DNA from: Ferranicluibacter quercicola
GTDB taxonomy: Bacteria; Pseudomonadota; Alphaproteobacteria; Rhizobiales; Rhizobiaceae
Direction: 5' to 3'
Length of the DNA stretch: 64,000 bases
NCBI RefSeq assembly: GCF_021168455.1
Contig: NZ_JAJOZR010000002.1
Coordinates: 1 to 64,000, forward strand
This document shows, one piece after another, positions 1 to 8,792 of this stretch; the first letter of the stretch is position 1; each line of letters opens with the position of its first letter. The notes beneath the pieces are model-generated. The model saw only the letters and a program-made list of their open reading frames with translations. It had not been told where the DNA came from and ran no database searches. Both the position numbers and the translations under genes were made by a program.

Positions 1-317
1 GAAGTCTATTCCATGAACCGTCAAAAGCCCGAAAGCTCTCTCAGATCCGCGCAACATCCGCCGCCCACGTTTCTCTTTCTCATCTTCAATTGTCAAAAAA
101 CCGACACAACCCATCAGGTCCGTCACATCCGCAAATCGCCCGCCTTCCGGCAAAACAATCGCAAAACTCTACCACACGAAGCCATCAAGCCATCCGCCCT
201 AGACCCCCAAACACACTCAAAGCTTCAAGAAACTTCAGAGCGAGTTCGTCGGTCGCCAGCAGCGCCGCCGCCCTCGTTGGTGTGCGGTTTATAGATCCGC
301 GGGAGAGCGTTCGTCAA
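1..317 (-). promoter_or_regulatory. Probable rRNA operon promoter and leader, transcribed leftward out of the window
   Basis: Read on the minus strand, a -35 TTGACG (317-312) and a -10 TATAAA (293-288) are separated by 18 nt. Downstream come a boxA-like TTTTTTGACA (100-91) and a stretch reading AAAGAGAAACGTGG (about 79-66). From memory, that stretch is typical of the leader before 16S rRNA genes in Rhizobiaceae. The 16S gene itself is not in the window, so this rests on the promoter spacing and the remembered leader motif. Open frames on either strand here lack ribosome sites and are not credible genes. Confidence 0.6.
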
Positions 318-545
318 CCGTCGTGTTTCAAAAAAATGACATTTCTTTTATGCCATTGAAATTTATCGATATTATTGGATGGATACCCTCGCGACGGTGA
401 TGTGGCGTCGAACGCGGTCATCTCCCAACAGGAGAATCGGCTTTTCAGGCAGTCGGGGCGCATCTTGGACCAGTGCCGGCTGAGGGCGTTTGGATTGCCC
501 TTGCGGTGTCGTGCACTTTGCCGCAGCTCCCTATAGGATGACGGC
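318..545. other. Intergenic region upstream of hrpB
   Basis: This lies between the leftward rRNA-type promoter and hrpB. It has an AT-rich patch near 330-385 that could hold the hrpB promoter, but no clear -35/-10 pair, operator or RNA gene was recognised. Confidence 0.4.
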
Positions 546-3020
546 ATGACATCCCCTGTTTTTGCCTCTCTTCCCGACCTTCCCGTCAAAGCGGTCCTGC
601 ACGAGATCGGTGCTGCCCTCTCGAGCCATGGCATGGCCGTGCTTTCGGCACCGCCAGGTGCCGGCAAGACGACGCTCGTGCCGCCGTTTCTGCTCGATGC
701 GGACTGGAGAGGCGACGGGCGGATTCTTCTTCTCGAGCCGAGACGTCTTGCCGCCAGGGCAGCGGCCGGGCGGATCGCGTCGCTTCTCGGCGAGGAGATC
801 GGCGAACGGGCCGGCTATCGCATGCGGCTCGACAGCCGGATCTCGGCCGCCACGCGGATCGAGGTGGTGACGGAAGGCGTATTTGCCCGCATGGTGCTCG
901 ACGATCCCGAGCTTCGAGGCGTTGCCTGCGTTCTCTTCGACGAGTTCCATGAGCGGTCGCTCGATGCCGATGTGGGGCTGGCGCTGGCGCTCGATGTGCG
1001 TGCCGCCTTGCGCGAGGATCTGCGCATTCTCGTGATGTCGGCAACGCTCGACGTGGAGCGGGTGGCCGCGCTGCTCGGTCATCCCCCCGTCATCGAAAGC
1101 CATGGCCGGACCTTCCCGATCGACATCCGGCACGGCGACCGGTTGCCGAACGAGCGGATCGAGGATGCCATGGCGCGGGCGATCATCGCGGCACATCGCG
1201 GCGAGGAGGGCTCGATTCTTGCCTTTCTGCCCGGTCAGGCGGAGATCAAGCGAACGATCGAGCGGCTGGAGGGGCGCCTTCCCCCAACGACCGATCTCAT
1301 CGGTCTTTATGGGACGCTGAGCCAGGCCGAACAGGATCGCGCGATCCGGCCCGTTGCAAGCGGGCAGCGCAAGGTGGTTCTGGCGACGTCGATCGCGGAG
1401 ACCTCGATCACCATCGATGGCGTGCGGATCGTCGTCGATAGCGGCCTTCAGCGCCTGCCGGCCTATGAAGCTGCGACCGGCATCACGCGACTGGAAACGG
1501 TGCGCGTGTCCAAGGCTTCGGCCGACCAGCGGGCCGGTCGGGCCGGGCGAACCGAGCCCGGGATCGCCATCCGGCTCTGGCACCCGGGCCAGACGGCGGC
1601 GCTGCCCGCCTTCACGCCGCCGCAGATTCTCGCGAGCGATCTCTCCGGGCTCGTACTCGATCTGGCGCATTGGGGGGTGACCGACCCGTCGTCGATGGCG
1701 TTTCTCGATGCGCCGCCGGTACCGGCCTGGCGCGAGGCACGGGCCCTGCTTGCCGCTCTCGGCGCCGTGGATGCGGAGGGCCGGCTGACGGCAGCGGGAC
1801 GGCGCATTCGCGAGCTTGCCTTGCCGCCGCGGCTCGCAGCCATGGCCGTGGGGGCGGCGACGGAGGGGGATGGCATGGCGGCCTGCGAGATTGCCGTGCT
1901 TCTGACGGAGCAGGGTCTCGGCGGACCGTCGGTCGATCTGGAAGATCGGCTGCGGCAGTTTCGCAGCGACCGGAGCCCGCGAGGCGACGCGGCGCGCGGG
2001 CTTGCGCGGCGCATGGCATCCGAGCTTGGCGTCCGGCGCCAGGGCACGGCAGGACCGGTGCTGGCCGGCGCCCTGCTGATCCGCGCCTTTCCCGACCGGA
2101 TCGCCCTGCAGCGGGGCGGACGGGGGCGGTTCGTGATGGCGAACGGGCGCGGCGCGGAGCTTGCCGAGACGGAACGCCTGGCGGGCGCCAACATGCTCGT
2201 CATCGCCGATGTGACCGGGTCGGCCGGACGACACCGGATCCTTTCGGCCGCAGACATCCGGCTCGAGGATGTCGAGGCGCATTTGCCATCCGCGATCACG
2301 ACCGGGACCGAGACCTTCTTCGACCGCCAGAGCCGGCAGGTTCGGGCGCGGCGCGTGACGCGGATCGGTGCGATCGTGCTCGAGGAGACGCCGATGGCGC
2401 GGCCGACCGGCGCGGACGCGGCACAGGCCCTGGCCGACGGGGTGCGGATGCTGGGTCTGACTGTGCTGCCGTTTTCCAAGGAAGGGCGCCAGCTTCGCGA
2501 CCGGATGGGTTTCCTGCACCGAACGCTGGGAGACCCCTGGCCGGACGTTTCCGAGACGGCGCTTCTCGCCGGTCTCGACGCCTGGTTCGCGCCCTTCCAG
2601 ACGGAGGCGCGGGGCCTGGACGAGATCGAGCCGGGCAGCCTGACGCAGGGGCTGATGTCCCTCGTTCCCGCCGGAACGCGGGATCTCGCGGCACTCGTGC
2701 CGACGCATTTCCAGGCGCCCACCGGCAACCGTCATCCCATTCGCTATGACGGCGACGAGCCGGTGCTGTCGATCCGGGTGCAGGAGCTGTTCGGACTGAC
2801 CGTGCATCCGGCGATCGGCGGGGGGCGTATACCGCTGTTGCTCGAACTCGTATCGCCGGGGCAGCGGCCGATCCAGACGACACGCGACCTGCCGGGGTTC
2901 TGGGCGGGATCGTGGAGGGAGGTGCGCGCGGACATGCGCGGGCGCTATCCGAGGCACTCGTGGCCGGAAGACCCGGCACAGGCGGCGCCCACGGCCCGCG
3001 CGAAACCAAGGGGAACGTGA
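546..3020 (+). CDS. hrpB: ATP-dependent RNA helicase HrpB (DEAH family)
   Basis: An 824-residue superfamily 2 helicase of full family length. Walker A APPGAGKTT is at residues 35-43, the DEFH motif (DExH box) at 132-135 and SAT at 165-167. A motif VI of the form QRAGRAGR follows in the second RecA domain. The C-terminal third matches the HrpB-specific region of the family. The cellular role of HrpB is poorly defined; it is thought to act on RNA. The stop is directly followed by the ATG of actS and the actS ribosome site (AAGGGGA) lies inside the end of hrpB, so the two are probably co-transcribed. Confidence 0.93.
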   Translation: MTSPVFASLPDLPVKAVLHEIGAALSSHGMAVLSAPPGAGKTTLVPPFLLDADWRGDGRILLLEPRRLAARAAAGRIASLLGEEIGERAGYRMRLDSRISAATRIEVVTEGVFARMVLDDPELRGVACVLFDEFHERSLDADVGLALALDVRAALREDLRILVMSATLDVERVAALLGHPPVIESHGRTFPIDIRHGDRLPNERIEDAMARAIIAAHRGEEGSILAFLPGQAEIKRTIERLEGRLPPTTDLIGLYGTLSQAEQDRAIRPVASGQRKVVLATSIAETSITIDGVRIVVDSGLQRLPAYEAATGITRLETVRVSKASADQRAGRAGRTEPGIAIRLWHPGQTAALPAFTPPQILASDLSGLVLDLAHWGVTDPSSMAFLDAPPVPAWREARALLAALGAVDAEGRLTAAGRRIRELALPPRLAAMAVGAATEGDGMAACEIAVLLTEQGLGGPSVDLEDRLRQFRSDRSPRGDAARGLARRMASELGVRRQGTAGPVLAGALLIRAFPDRIALQRGGRGRFVMANGRGAELAETERLAGANMLVIADVTGSAGRHRILSAADIRLEDVEAHLPSAITTGTETFFDRQSRQVRARRVTRIGAIVLEETPMARPTGADAAQALADGVRMLGLTVLPFSKEGRQLRDRMGFLHRTLGDPWPDVSETALLAGLDAWFAPFQTEARGLDEIEPGSLTQGLMSLVPAGTRDLAALVPTHFQAPTGNRHPIRYDGDEPVLSIRVQELFGLTVHPAIGGGRIPLLLELVSPGQRPIQTTRDLPGFWAGSWREVRADMRGRYPRHSWPEDPAQAAPTARAKPRGT

Positions 3021-4355
3021 ATGGCACATCAGGACACGGCCCTGGAGACCGCGGCCACCGGATCGCGCGAGCCGGACGACCCGACCGCCAGCCGCTCGCT
3101 GCGGCTGCAGACCATCGTGCGGCTGCGCTGGCTGGCGGTGGCCGGTCAGTCGATCGCGATCATCATTGTGGCGCTGTGGCTTCGGTTCCCGATGCCGCTG
3201 ATCGCCTGCTTCCTGCTGATCGCGCTTCTCGCCGTCGTCAACATCTACCTGACGCTGCGCTATCCCCCCGCCCACCGGCTGCATCCGGTCGCCGCCTTCA
3301 CGCTTCTCGGTATCGATCTCGCGCAGCTGACGGCGCTTCTCTACATGACCGGGGGCATCGCCAATCCGTTCGCGCCGCTGGTGTCGGTTCCCGTCATCAT
3401 CTCCTCGGCCTCGCAGCCGAAATGGTACAGCGTCGCACTTGCGCTTCTGGCCGTGGCCGGGGTGACGGCGCTCGCCTTCTCGCCCTATCCCCTGCCCTGG
3501 TACGATGGCGCTGTGCTCGTGGTACCGCCGGCGCTGATGGTCGGCTTCTGGTTTGCCATCGTTTCCACCACGGCCTTTGCCGCCTTCTACATCTATCGCG
3601 TATCGCTGGAGGCGAGCGAGCTGGCCGAGGCGCTGGCCGCGACCGAACTGGTGCTGCAGCGCGAGCAGCATCTGTCGCAGCTCGACGGGCTGGCGGCGGC
3701 GGCCGCGCACGAGCTCGGCACGCCGCTCGCGACGATCAGCGTGGTCGCGAAGGAGATGGAGCGCGAGCTCGGCGGCGATCCAAAATATGGCGAGGACGTC
3801 CAGCTTCTGCGCAGCCAGAGCGAACGATGCCGCGACATCCTGCGCCGGTTGACGACGCTCTCGTCCCATGACGAGGCGCATATGCGCTATCTGCCGCTCT
3901 CCTCCATGATCGAGGAGGTGCTGGCGCCGCATCGGGAATTCGATATCGAGATCACGCTGGTCGAGGCGTCCGGCCGCAAGGGCGAACCGGTCGGCACGCG
4001 CAATGCCGGCATTCTCTACGGGCTCGGCAATCTGGTCGAGAACGCCGTCGATTATGCGAAGACCGAGGTCGTCGTCAGCGTGCGCCATTCGGCGGACCGC
4101 GTCTCGGTGACCATCGCGGACGACGGCGACGGCTACGCGCCCGATATTCTCAGCCGGATCGGCGAACCCTATGTGACGCGACGGCAGCGGGACGATACCG
4201 CAGGCGGGCTCGGGCTCGGGCTGTTCATCGCCAAGACGCTGCTCGAGCGGTCCGGCGCGACGCTGGCCTTCGAAAACGGGGGCGCGGAGAAGCCCGGCGC
4301 GCGCGTCAGCGTCGAATGGCCGCGGCATCTGATGGACACCAAGCCGGCGAAATGA
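3021..4355 (+). CDS. actS: Redox-sensing histidine kinase ActS (RegB/PrrB family)
   Basis: A 444-residue inner-membrane kinase with about six hydrophobic segments between residues 35 and 195. The family's quinone-binding heptapeptide GGxxNPF is present as GGIANPF (111-117). The phosphoacceptor is His230 in AAAHELGTPL. Cys270 in SERCRDIL matches the redox-active cysteine of RegB, and the ATPase G boxes (DDGDGY, GGLGLGL) follow. Known RegB-type kinases sense the quinone pool and oxygen and phosphorylate the adjacent RegA-type regulator. In rhizobia the pair is called ActSR and is linked to acid tolerance, carbon fixation and microaerobic control. actR follows at 4427. Confidence 0.92.
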   Translation: MAHQDTALETAATGSREPDDPTASRSLRLQTIVRLRWLAVAGQSIAIIIVALWLRFPMPLIACFLLIALLAVVNIYLTLRYPPAHRLHPVAAFTLLGIDLAQLTALLYMTGGIANPFAPLVSVPVIISSASQPKWYSVALALLAVAGVTALAFSPYPLPWYDGAVLVVPPALMVGFWFAIVSTTAFAAFYIYRVSLEASELAEALAATELVLQREQHLSQLDGLAAAAAHELGTPLATISVVAKEMERELGGDPKYGEDVQLLRSQSERCRDILRRLTTLSSHDEAHMRYLPLSSMIEEVLAPHREFDIEITLVEASGRKGEPVGTRNAGILYGLGNLVENAVDYAKTEVVVSVRHSADRVSVTIADDGDGYAPDILSRIGEPYVTRRQRDDTAGGLGLGLFIAKTLLERSGATLAFENGGAEKPGARVSVEWPRHLMDTKPAK

Positions 4356-4426
4356 GGGGGTTGCGCCTTTCCCGCAGGATCGCCCACCCTTATCTAAGCC
4401 GTATAATCCATGGGAAGGATCGCGCC

Positions 4427-5020
4427 ATGAGCGAAAAAGCCGATGCCGGAGCGGCCGGCGAGACTGTCGAGACTGCGTCGAACGCGGCGATCGGGCGCGA
4501 TCCGTCGCTGCTGATCGTCGATGACGACGGGCCGTTCGTGCGCCGGCTGGCGCGGGCGATGGAACAGCGCGGCTTCACGGTCGAGATCGCCGAATCGGTG
4601 GCGGACGGCATCGCCCAGGCAAAGCGGCATCCGCCGAAATACGCGGTGGTCGATCTCCGGCTCGGCGATGGCAGCGGGCTCGATGTGATCGAGGCAATCC
4701 GCGGCTGCCGGGACGACACGCGCATCATCATGCTGACCGGTTACGGCAATATCGCGACGGCGGTGAACGCCGTGAAGCTCGGGGCGGTGGACTATCTGTC
4801 GAAACCCGCGGATGCCGACGAGGTCTACAACGCCCTCGTCCAGAGCGACGGCGACAAGGCGGAGCTGCCGGAAAACCCGATGTCGGCCGACCGCGTGCGC
4901 TGGGAGCATATCCAGCGGGTGTTCGAGATCTGCGAGCGCAACGTGTCGGAGACGGCACGCCGGCTGAACATGCACCGGCGGACGCTGCAGCGGATTCTCG
5001 CCAAGCGGGCGCCGAAGTAA
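4427..5020 (+). CDS. actR: Response regulator ActR (RegA/PrrA family)
   Basis: A 197-residue regulator with a receiver domain followed by a Fis-type helix-turn-helix. The acidic cluster VDDD is at 31-34, the phosphoacceptor Asp at 76 (VVDLRLG) and the conserved Lys at 126. The C-terminal VSETARRLNMHRRTLQRIL is the nearly invariant RegA DNA-binding helix. The start at 4427 is preferred because GAAGGA precedes it and the protein then has the usual length; the frame stays open further upstream into the actS end. Partner of ActS, and expected to control redox-responsive genes. Confidence 0.93.
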   Translation: MSEKADAGAAGETVETASNAAIGRDPSLLIVDDDGPFVRRLARAMEQRGFTVEIAESVADGIAQAKRHPPKYAVVDLRLGDGSGLDVIEAIRGCRDDTRIIMLTGYGNIATAVNAVKLGAVDYLSKPADADEVYNALVQSDGDKAELPENPMSADRVRWEHIQRVFEICERNVSETARRLNMHRRTLQRILAKRAPK

Positions 5021-5024
5021 GCGT

Positions 5025-5555
5025 TCAGGCATCGCTATCCTGCGCACCGGACATGATGTCCTGCAGCGGCGAGGCCTCGCTGGTGCCGCCGACACACCAT
5101 TCCGCGAGCATCAGCCGCTGGGCGGCCGCACGGGCGAAGTTCAGCGTGACCGATTTGCGCTGCGGGGCCGAGAGGCGATGCTCCGGCGCATCGCGAATCA
5201 TGTCGGCGCCGTAGCCGTCGGAGAGAAACAGGCCGCAATCCCTAGGGAAGATGTCGAGCGGCACCTCCGCATGGGTGGCGAAGAACAGCCGGTCGCAATG
5301 CAGCCGGTAGTCCGGCCATTTCCGGTCCACCTTGAAATCCTCGATCGACGTCTTGATCTCGACGATCCAGATCTCGCCCTTGGGCGAGATCGAGGCGAGA
5401 TCGGCCCGGCGGCCGCCCGAAAGCGTCAGTTCGGGCATCACGGCATGACGCAGATCGTAGAGATAGCGTTGCAGGCCGCGACGGACGAGCATCGCGCGAC
5501 GGGACTGCCGTCCGTCGATGAGCGGGGTGGTGGCGTGGAGCGAGACGATCGGCAT
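5025..5555 (-). CDS. MmcB-like DNA repair protein (PD-(D/E)xK nuclease-like fold)
   Basis: 176 residues, and resembles the MmcB family of alphaproteobacteria. In Caulobacter that family is SOS-induced and needed for mitomycin C resistance. The core has an Asp in RRADLASI followed by EIWIVEIKTS, giving the D...ExK arrangement of PD-(D/E)xK nucleases, so a nuclease-like fold is inferred. The start at 5555 is chosen because AGGAAG lies just upstream; the frame is open for 22 more codons. I did not see the alphaproteobacterial LexA box (GTTC-N7-GTTC) upstream. Convergent with actR, whose stop is 4 bp away. Confidence 0.75.
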   Translation of the reverse strand: MPIVSLHATTPLIDGRQSRRAMLVRRGLQRYLYDLRHAVMPELTLSGGRRADLASISPKGEIWIVEIKTSIEDFKVDRKWPDYRLHCDRLFFATHAEVPLDIFPRDCGLFLSDGYGADMIRDAPEHRLSAPQRKSVTLNFARAAAQRLMLAEWCVGGTSEASPLQDIMSGAQDSDA

Positions 5556-5756
5556 GGCATCTTCCTGTCTGGCATGCGCTTCAAATGCCTGACATGGCGG
5601 TCTTTGTTGCAAAAAAACCATCCATGACGAATTTGAATCAGCAGAGCTTCATGCTGCAGCGCATTCCCTTGCAAGGACCCGGCGAATGGAAAATAAGCGT
5701 AGTGGCTGATGGTCGAACCACTCGAGCCGTCCTTCGCTTCCTTTTAAGAGATTCTC

Positions 5757-6428
5757 ATGCGCACCCGCAACGCATTCTTCCTGTGCAGCCTTCTGGCAAG
5801 CGTCGCTCTGGCCGGTTGCTCCACGGCGCCCGTCACCGCGTCCAACACGCCGATCCAGCATGTCGCGACCAACCAGATCTTCTCGGACGGCTACGGCCCG
5901 GTCGAAGATCATGGCTATGCGCTCCCGGCGATCCCGATCAACCGCGTCGATCCGCGCTTCCATCGCCAGATCGTCGATTACGCGACGAACGAGCCGGTCG
6001 GCACGATCGTGGTCAACACGCCGAACCGCTTCCTCTATTACGTGCTGCCCGGCGGCAAGGCGGTTCGCTACGGGATCGGCGTCGGCAAGCAGGGCTTTGC
6101 CTGGCAGGGCCGCGCCTATGTCGCGTGGAAGCAGGAATGGCCGACATGGCATCCGCCGAAGGAGATGGCGCAGCGTCGTCCCGACGTCGCGCAGTATGTC
6201 GAAGCCGGCATGGGCCCGGGCCTGCGCAACCCGCTCGGCGCGCGCGCACTCTATCTCTTCAACGATGAAGGCAAGGACACGCTGTTCCGCCTGCACGGAA
6301 CACCGGAGTGGAACTCGATCGGCACGGCCGCGTCTTCGGGCTGCATCCGCCTGATGAACCAGGACATCATCGATCTCTATTCCCGCGTTCGCCCCGGCAA
6401 GAGCACGCTGGTCGTCGTCCAGCAGTAA
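5757..6428 (+). CDS. L,D-transpeptidase lipoprotein (YkuD domain)
   Basis: 223 residues. The N-terminus is a lipoprotein signal with lipobox LAGC, lipidated at Cys21, so the enzyme is probably anchored in the outer or inner membrane facing the periplasm. The YkuD catalytic motif is present as HGTPEWNS followed by SSGCIRL, with the nucleophile at Cys196. L,D-transpeptidases make 3-3 cross-links in peptidoglycan or attach outer-membrane proteins to it. Such enzymes matter in Rhizobiales, which have many copies and grow from the pole. Monocistronic, with its own terminator at 6463-6488. Confidence 0.9.
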   Translation: MRTRNAFFLCSLLASVALAGCSTAPVTASNTPIQHVATNQIFSDGYGPVEDHGYALPAIPINRVDPRFHRQIVDYATNEPVGTIVVNTPNRFLYYVLPGGKAVRYGIGVGKQGFAWQGRAYVAWKQEWPTWHPPKEMAQRRPDVAQYVEAGMGPGLRNPLGARALYLFNDEGKDTLFRLHGTPEWNSIGTAASSGCIRLMNQDIIDLYSRVRPGKSTLVVVQQ

Positions 6429-6462
6429 TCGAACCGCTCCGAGCGTCATCGCCCTTCGCAAG

Positions 6463-6488
6463 AAACCCGGATCGCTCCGGGTTTTTTT
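6463..6488 (+). terminator. Rho-independent terminator after the L,D-transpeptidase
   Basis: An 8-bp stem AAACCCGG/CCGGGTTT with a 6-nt loop runs straight into a T run on the plus strand. It lies between two convergent genes and may also serve glcB on the minus strand, though the T tract there is interrupted. Confidence 0.85.
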
Positions 6489-6532
6489 ATGGGCTTCTCC
6501 TGCTGTCATTTACGATGGCCGGGCAGGCATCG

Positions 6533-8692
6533 CTATCGCGTTGCCGCTTTCAGCTCGATGCGGCGGCGATGGAGGACCGGCTCGGTGTAGCCGTTCGGCT
6601 GTTCACGTCCCTTGAAAACGAGGTCGAGCGCCGCCTGGAAGGCGACAGAGCCGTCGAAATCCGTCGCCATCGGGCGGTAGGCTGCATCGCTGGCATTCTG
6701 CCGATCGACGATGCCGGCCATGCGCTTCAGGGTCTCGGTTACCTGATCGGCCGAGACGACGCCGTGATGCAGCCAGTTCGCCATGTGCTGGGCGGAGATG
6801 CGCAGGGTGGCGCGATCCTCCATCAGGCCGATATTGTTGATGTCGGGCACCTTGGAGCAGCCGACGCCCTGATCGATCCAGCGCACGACATAGCCGAGAA
6901 TGCCCTGCGCATTGTTGTCGAGTTCGCGCTGAATTTCTTCCGGCGTCCAGTTCGGGCGGGTGGCGACGGGAATGGACAGGATGTCGTCGAGCTTGGCACG
7001 CGGGCGCGTCTTCAGGCTCTTCTGAACCTCTGCGACATCGACTGTGTGATAATGCGTCGCGTGAAGCGTCGCCGCCGTCGGCGAGGGAACCCAGGCGGTG
7101 TTGGCGCCGGCCTTGGGATGGGCGATCTTCTGCTCCAGCATGGCGGCCATCAGGTCCGGCATGGCCCACATGCCCTTGCCGATCTGGGCATGGCCGGCCA
7201 GACCGCAGGCGAGGCCGATGTCGACGTTCCAGTTTTCGTAAGCCGCGATCCAGGCCGCCTGCTTCATATCGCCCTTGCGGATCATCGGGCCGGCTTCCAT
7301 GGAGGTATGGATCTCGTCGCCCGTGCGGTCGAGGAAGCCGGTATTGATGAATACGACGCGCTCGCGCGCGGCACGGATGCAGGCCTTGAGGTTGACCGTC
7401 GTGCGGCGCTCCTCGTCCATGATGCCCATCTTGATCGTGTTCGGCGCCATGCCCAGCGCCTGCTCGACGCGGGTGAAGATTTCGCAGGCGAAGGCGACTT
7501 CGTCGGGACCGTGCATCTTCGGCTTGACGACATACATCGAGCCTTCGCGCGAGTTCATGCGGCGGCCGGACGGGCCGATGTCCCGGAGCGCGATCAGCGC
7601 CGTGATCACCGCATCCATGATGCCTTCTGGGACCTCATTGCCGTCCCGGTCGAGGATCGCCGGATTGGTCATGAGGTGGCCGACATTGCGCACGAGCATC
7701 AGCGCCCGGCCCTTCAGCGTGGTGCCGCTGCCATCCGGCGCGGTCAAGGTCACGTCCGGATTGAGCCTGCGGGTAAAGCTGCGGCCGCCCTTGGCGACCT
7801 CTTCGGCAAGCGTGCCGTCCATCAGGCCGAGCCAGTTGCGATAGATCAGCGTCTTGTCGGCGGCATCGACGGCGGCGACCGAATCCTCGCAGTCCATGAT
7901 CGCGGTGATGGCGGATTCGAGCACGACGTCGGAAATATGCGCCGGATCGCCGGCACCGATCGCGGTCGTGGCGTCGATGACGATCTCGACATGCAGCGCG
8001 TTGCGCTTGAGGACGATCGCGGCGGGCGCCGCGGCGTCGCCCTTGAAGCCTGAAAACTGCGCCGGGTCCTTCAGCGACAGCGACCCGTCGTTGAGGACCA
8101 GCCGGCCGTCGGCGACCGAGATCGAGCGCAGATCGGTCCAGCTGGCACCCTCCAGCGGCGCGCTCGAATCGAGGAAATTGCGCGCCCAGGCGATGACCTT
8201 GCTGCCGCGGGCGGGGTTGTAACCCTTGCCCCTCTCTGCGCCGCCCTCGTCGGAAATCGCATCCGTGCCGTAGAGCGCGTCATACAGCGAGCCCCAGCGC
8301 GCGTTGGCAGCGTTCAGCGCGTAACGCGCATTCATCACGGGAACGACGAGCTGCGGCCCGGCGATCGCGGCGATCTCGGGATCGACGTGATCGGTGGAAA
8401 CGGTGAAATCCGGCCCTTCGGGCAGGAGGTAGCCGATGTCGGTCAGGAAATCGGTATAGGCCTTGAGATCGACGGGAACGCCGTTTTCCCGGTACCAGGC
8501 ATCGATTTTTTCCTGCAACGCATCGCGAACCTGCAGCAGGGCGCGGTTCTTCGGGGCGAGATCATGGACGATCGCGGAGAAGCTTTCGAAGAAGCGATCG
8601 GCCTCGATTCCCGTACCCGGCAGGGCCTCGTTGACGATGAAGGCGTGAAGGCCCTGTTCGATCTGCAAACCCTGTGTCTCGATGCGGCTCAT
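6533..8692 (-). CDS. glcB: Malate synthase G
   Basis: 719 residues, the usual length of isoform G. It condenses glyoxylate and acetyl-CoA to malate in the glyoxylate cycle and in glycolate use. Recognised segments are IMDCEDSVAAVDAADKT, MGIMDEERRTTVNLKA, VVFINTGFLDRTGDEIHTS and, near the C-terminus, SKVPDINNIGLMEDRATLRI, all characteristic of GlcB. The start at 8692 is preceded by AGGAGA; an 11-codon longer start is open but less well placed. No isocitrate lyase gene is in the window. Confidence 0.95.
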   Translation of the reverse strand: MSRIETQGLQIEQGLHAFIVNEALPGTGIEADRFFESFSAIVHDLAPKNRALLQVRDALQEKIDAWYRENGVPVDLKAYTDFLTDIGYLLPEGPDFTVSTDHVDPEIAAIAGPQLVVPVMNARYALNAANARWGSLYDALYGTDAISDEGGAERGKGYNPARGSKVIAWARNFLDSSAPLEGASWTDLRSISVADGRLVLNDGSLSLKDPAQFSGFKGDAAAPAAIVLKRNALHVEIVIDATTAIGAGDPAHISDVVLESAITAIMDCEDSVAAVDAADKTLIYRNWLGLMDGTLAEEVAKGGRSFTRRLNPDVTLTAPDGSGTTLKGRALMLVRNVGHLMTNPAILDRDGNEVPEGIMDAVITALIALRDIGPSGRRMNSREGSMYVVKPKMHGPDEVAFACEIFTRVEQALGMAPNTIKMGIMDEERRTTVNLKACIRAARERVVFINTGFLDRTGDEIHTSMEAGPMIRKGDMKQAAWIAAYENWNVDIGLACGLAGHAQIGKGMWAMPDLMAAMLEQKIAHPKAGANTAWVPSPTAATLHATHYHTVDVAEVQKSLKTRPRAKLDDILSIPVATRPNWTPEEIQRELDNNAQGILGYVVRWIDQGVGCSKVPDINNIGLMEDRATLRISAQHMANWLHHGVVSADQVTETLKRMAGIVDRQNASDAAYRPMATDFDGSVAFQAALDLVFKGREQPNGYTEPVLHRRRIELKAATR

Positions 8693-8792
8693 GAGGTCTC
8701 CTCGCTCTTTCCCCGTTGCGTGCATTGCAATGTCCTCACGAACGCCGTGAAGTCAACGTTTTCCGATCGTGAAGGAAACCGCAGCGTGTCTT

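Noticed and set aside
1..545. Small open frames at 13-294 and 90-359
   Set aside because: They overlap each other, lack ribosome sites and lie in the rRNA-type promoter and leader.
531..4328. A 1265-codon open frame on the minus strand
   Set aside because: It lies opposite hrpB and actS, which have full conserved motifs. It is rich in Arg, His and Pro as typical for GC-rich antisense frames.
5556..5756. LexA (SOS) box upstream of the MmcB-like gene
   Set aside because: No GTTC-N7-GTTC or related spaced repeat was found.
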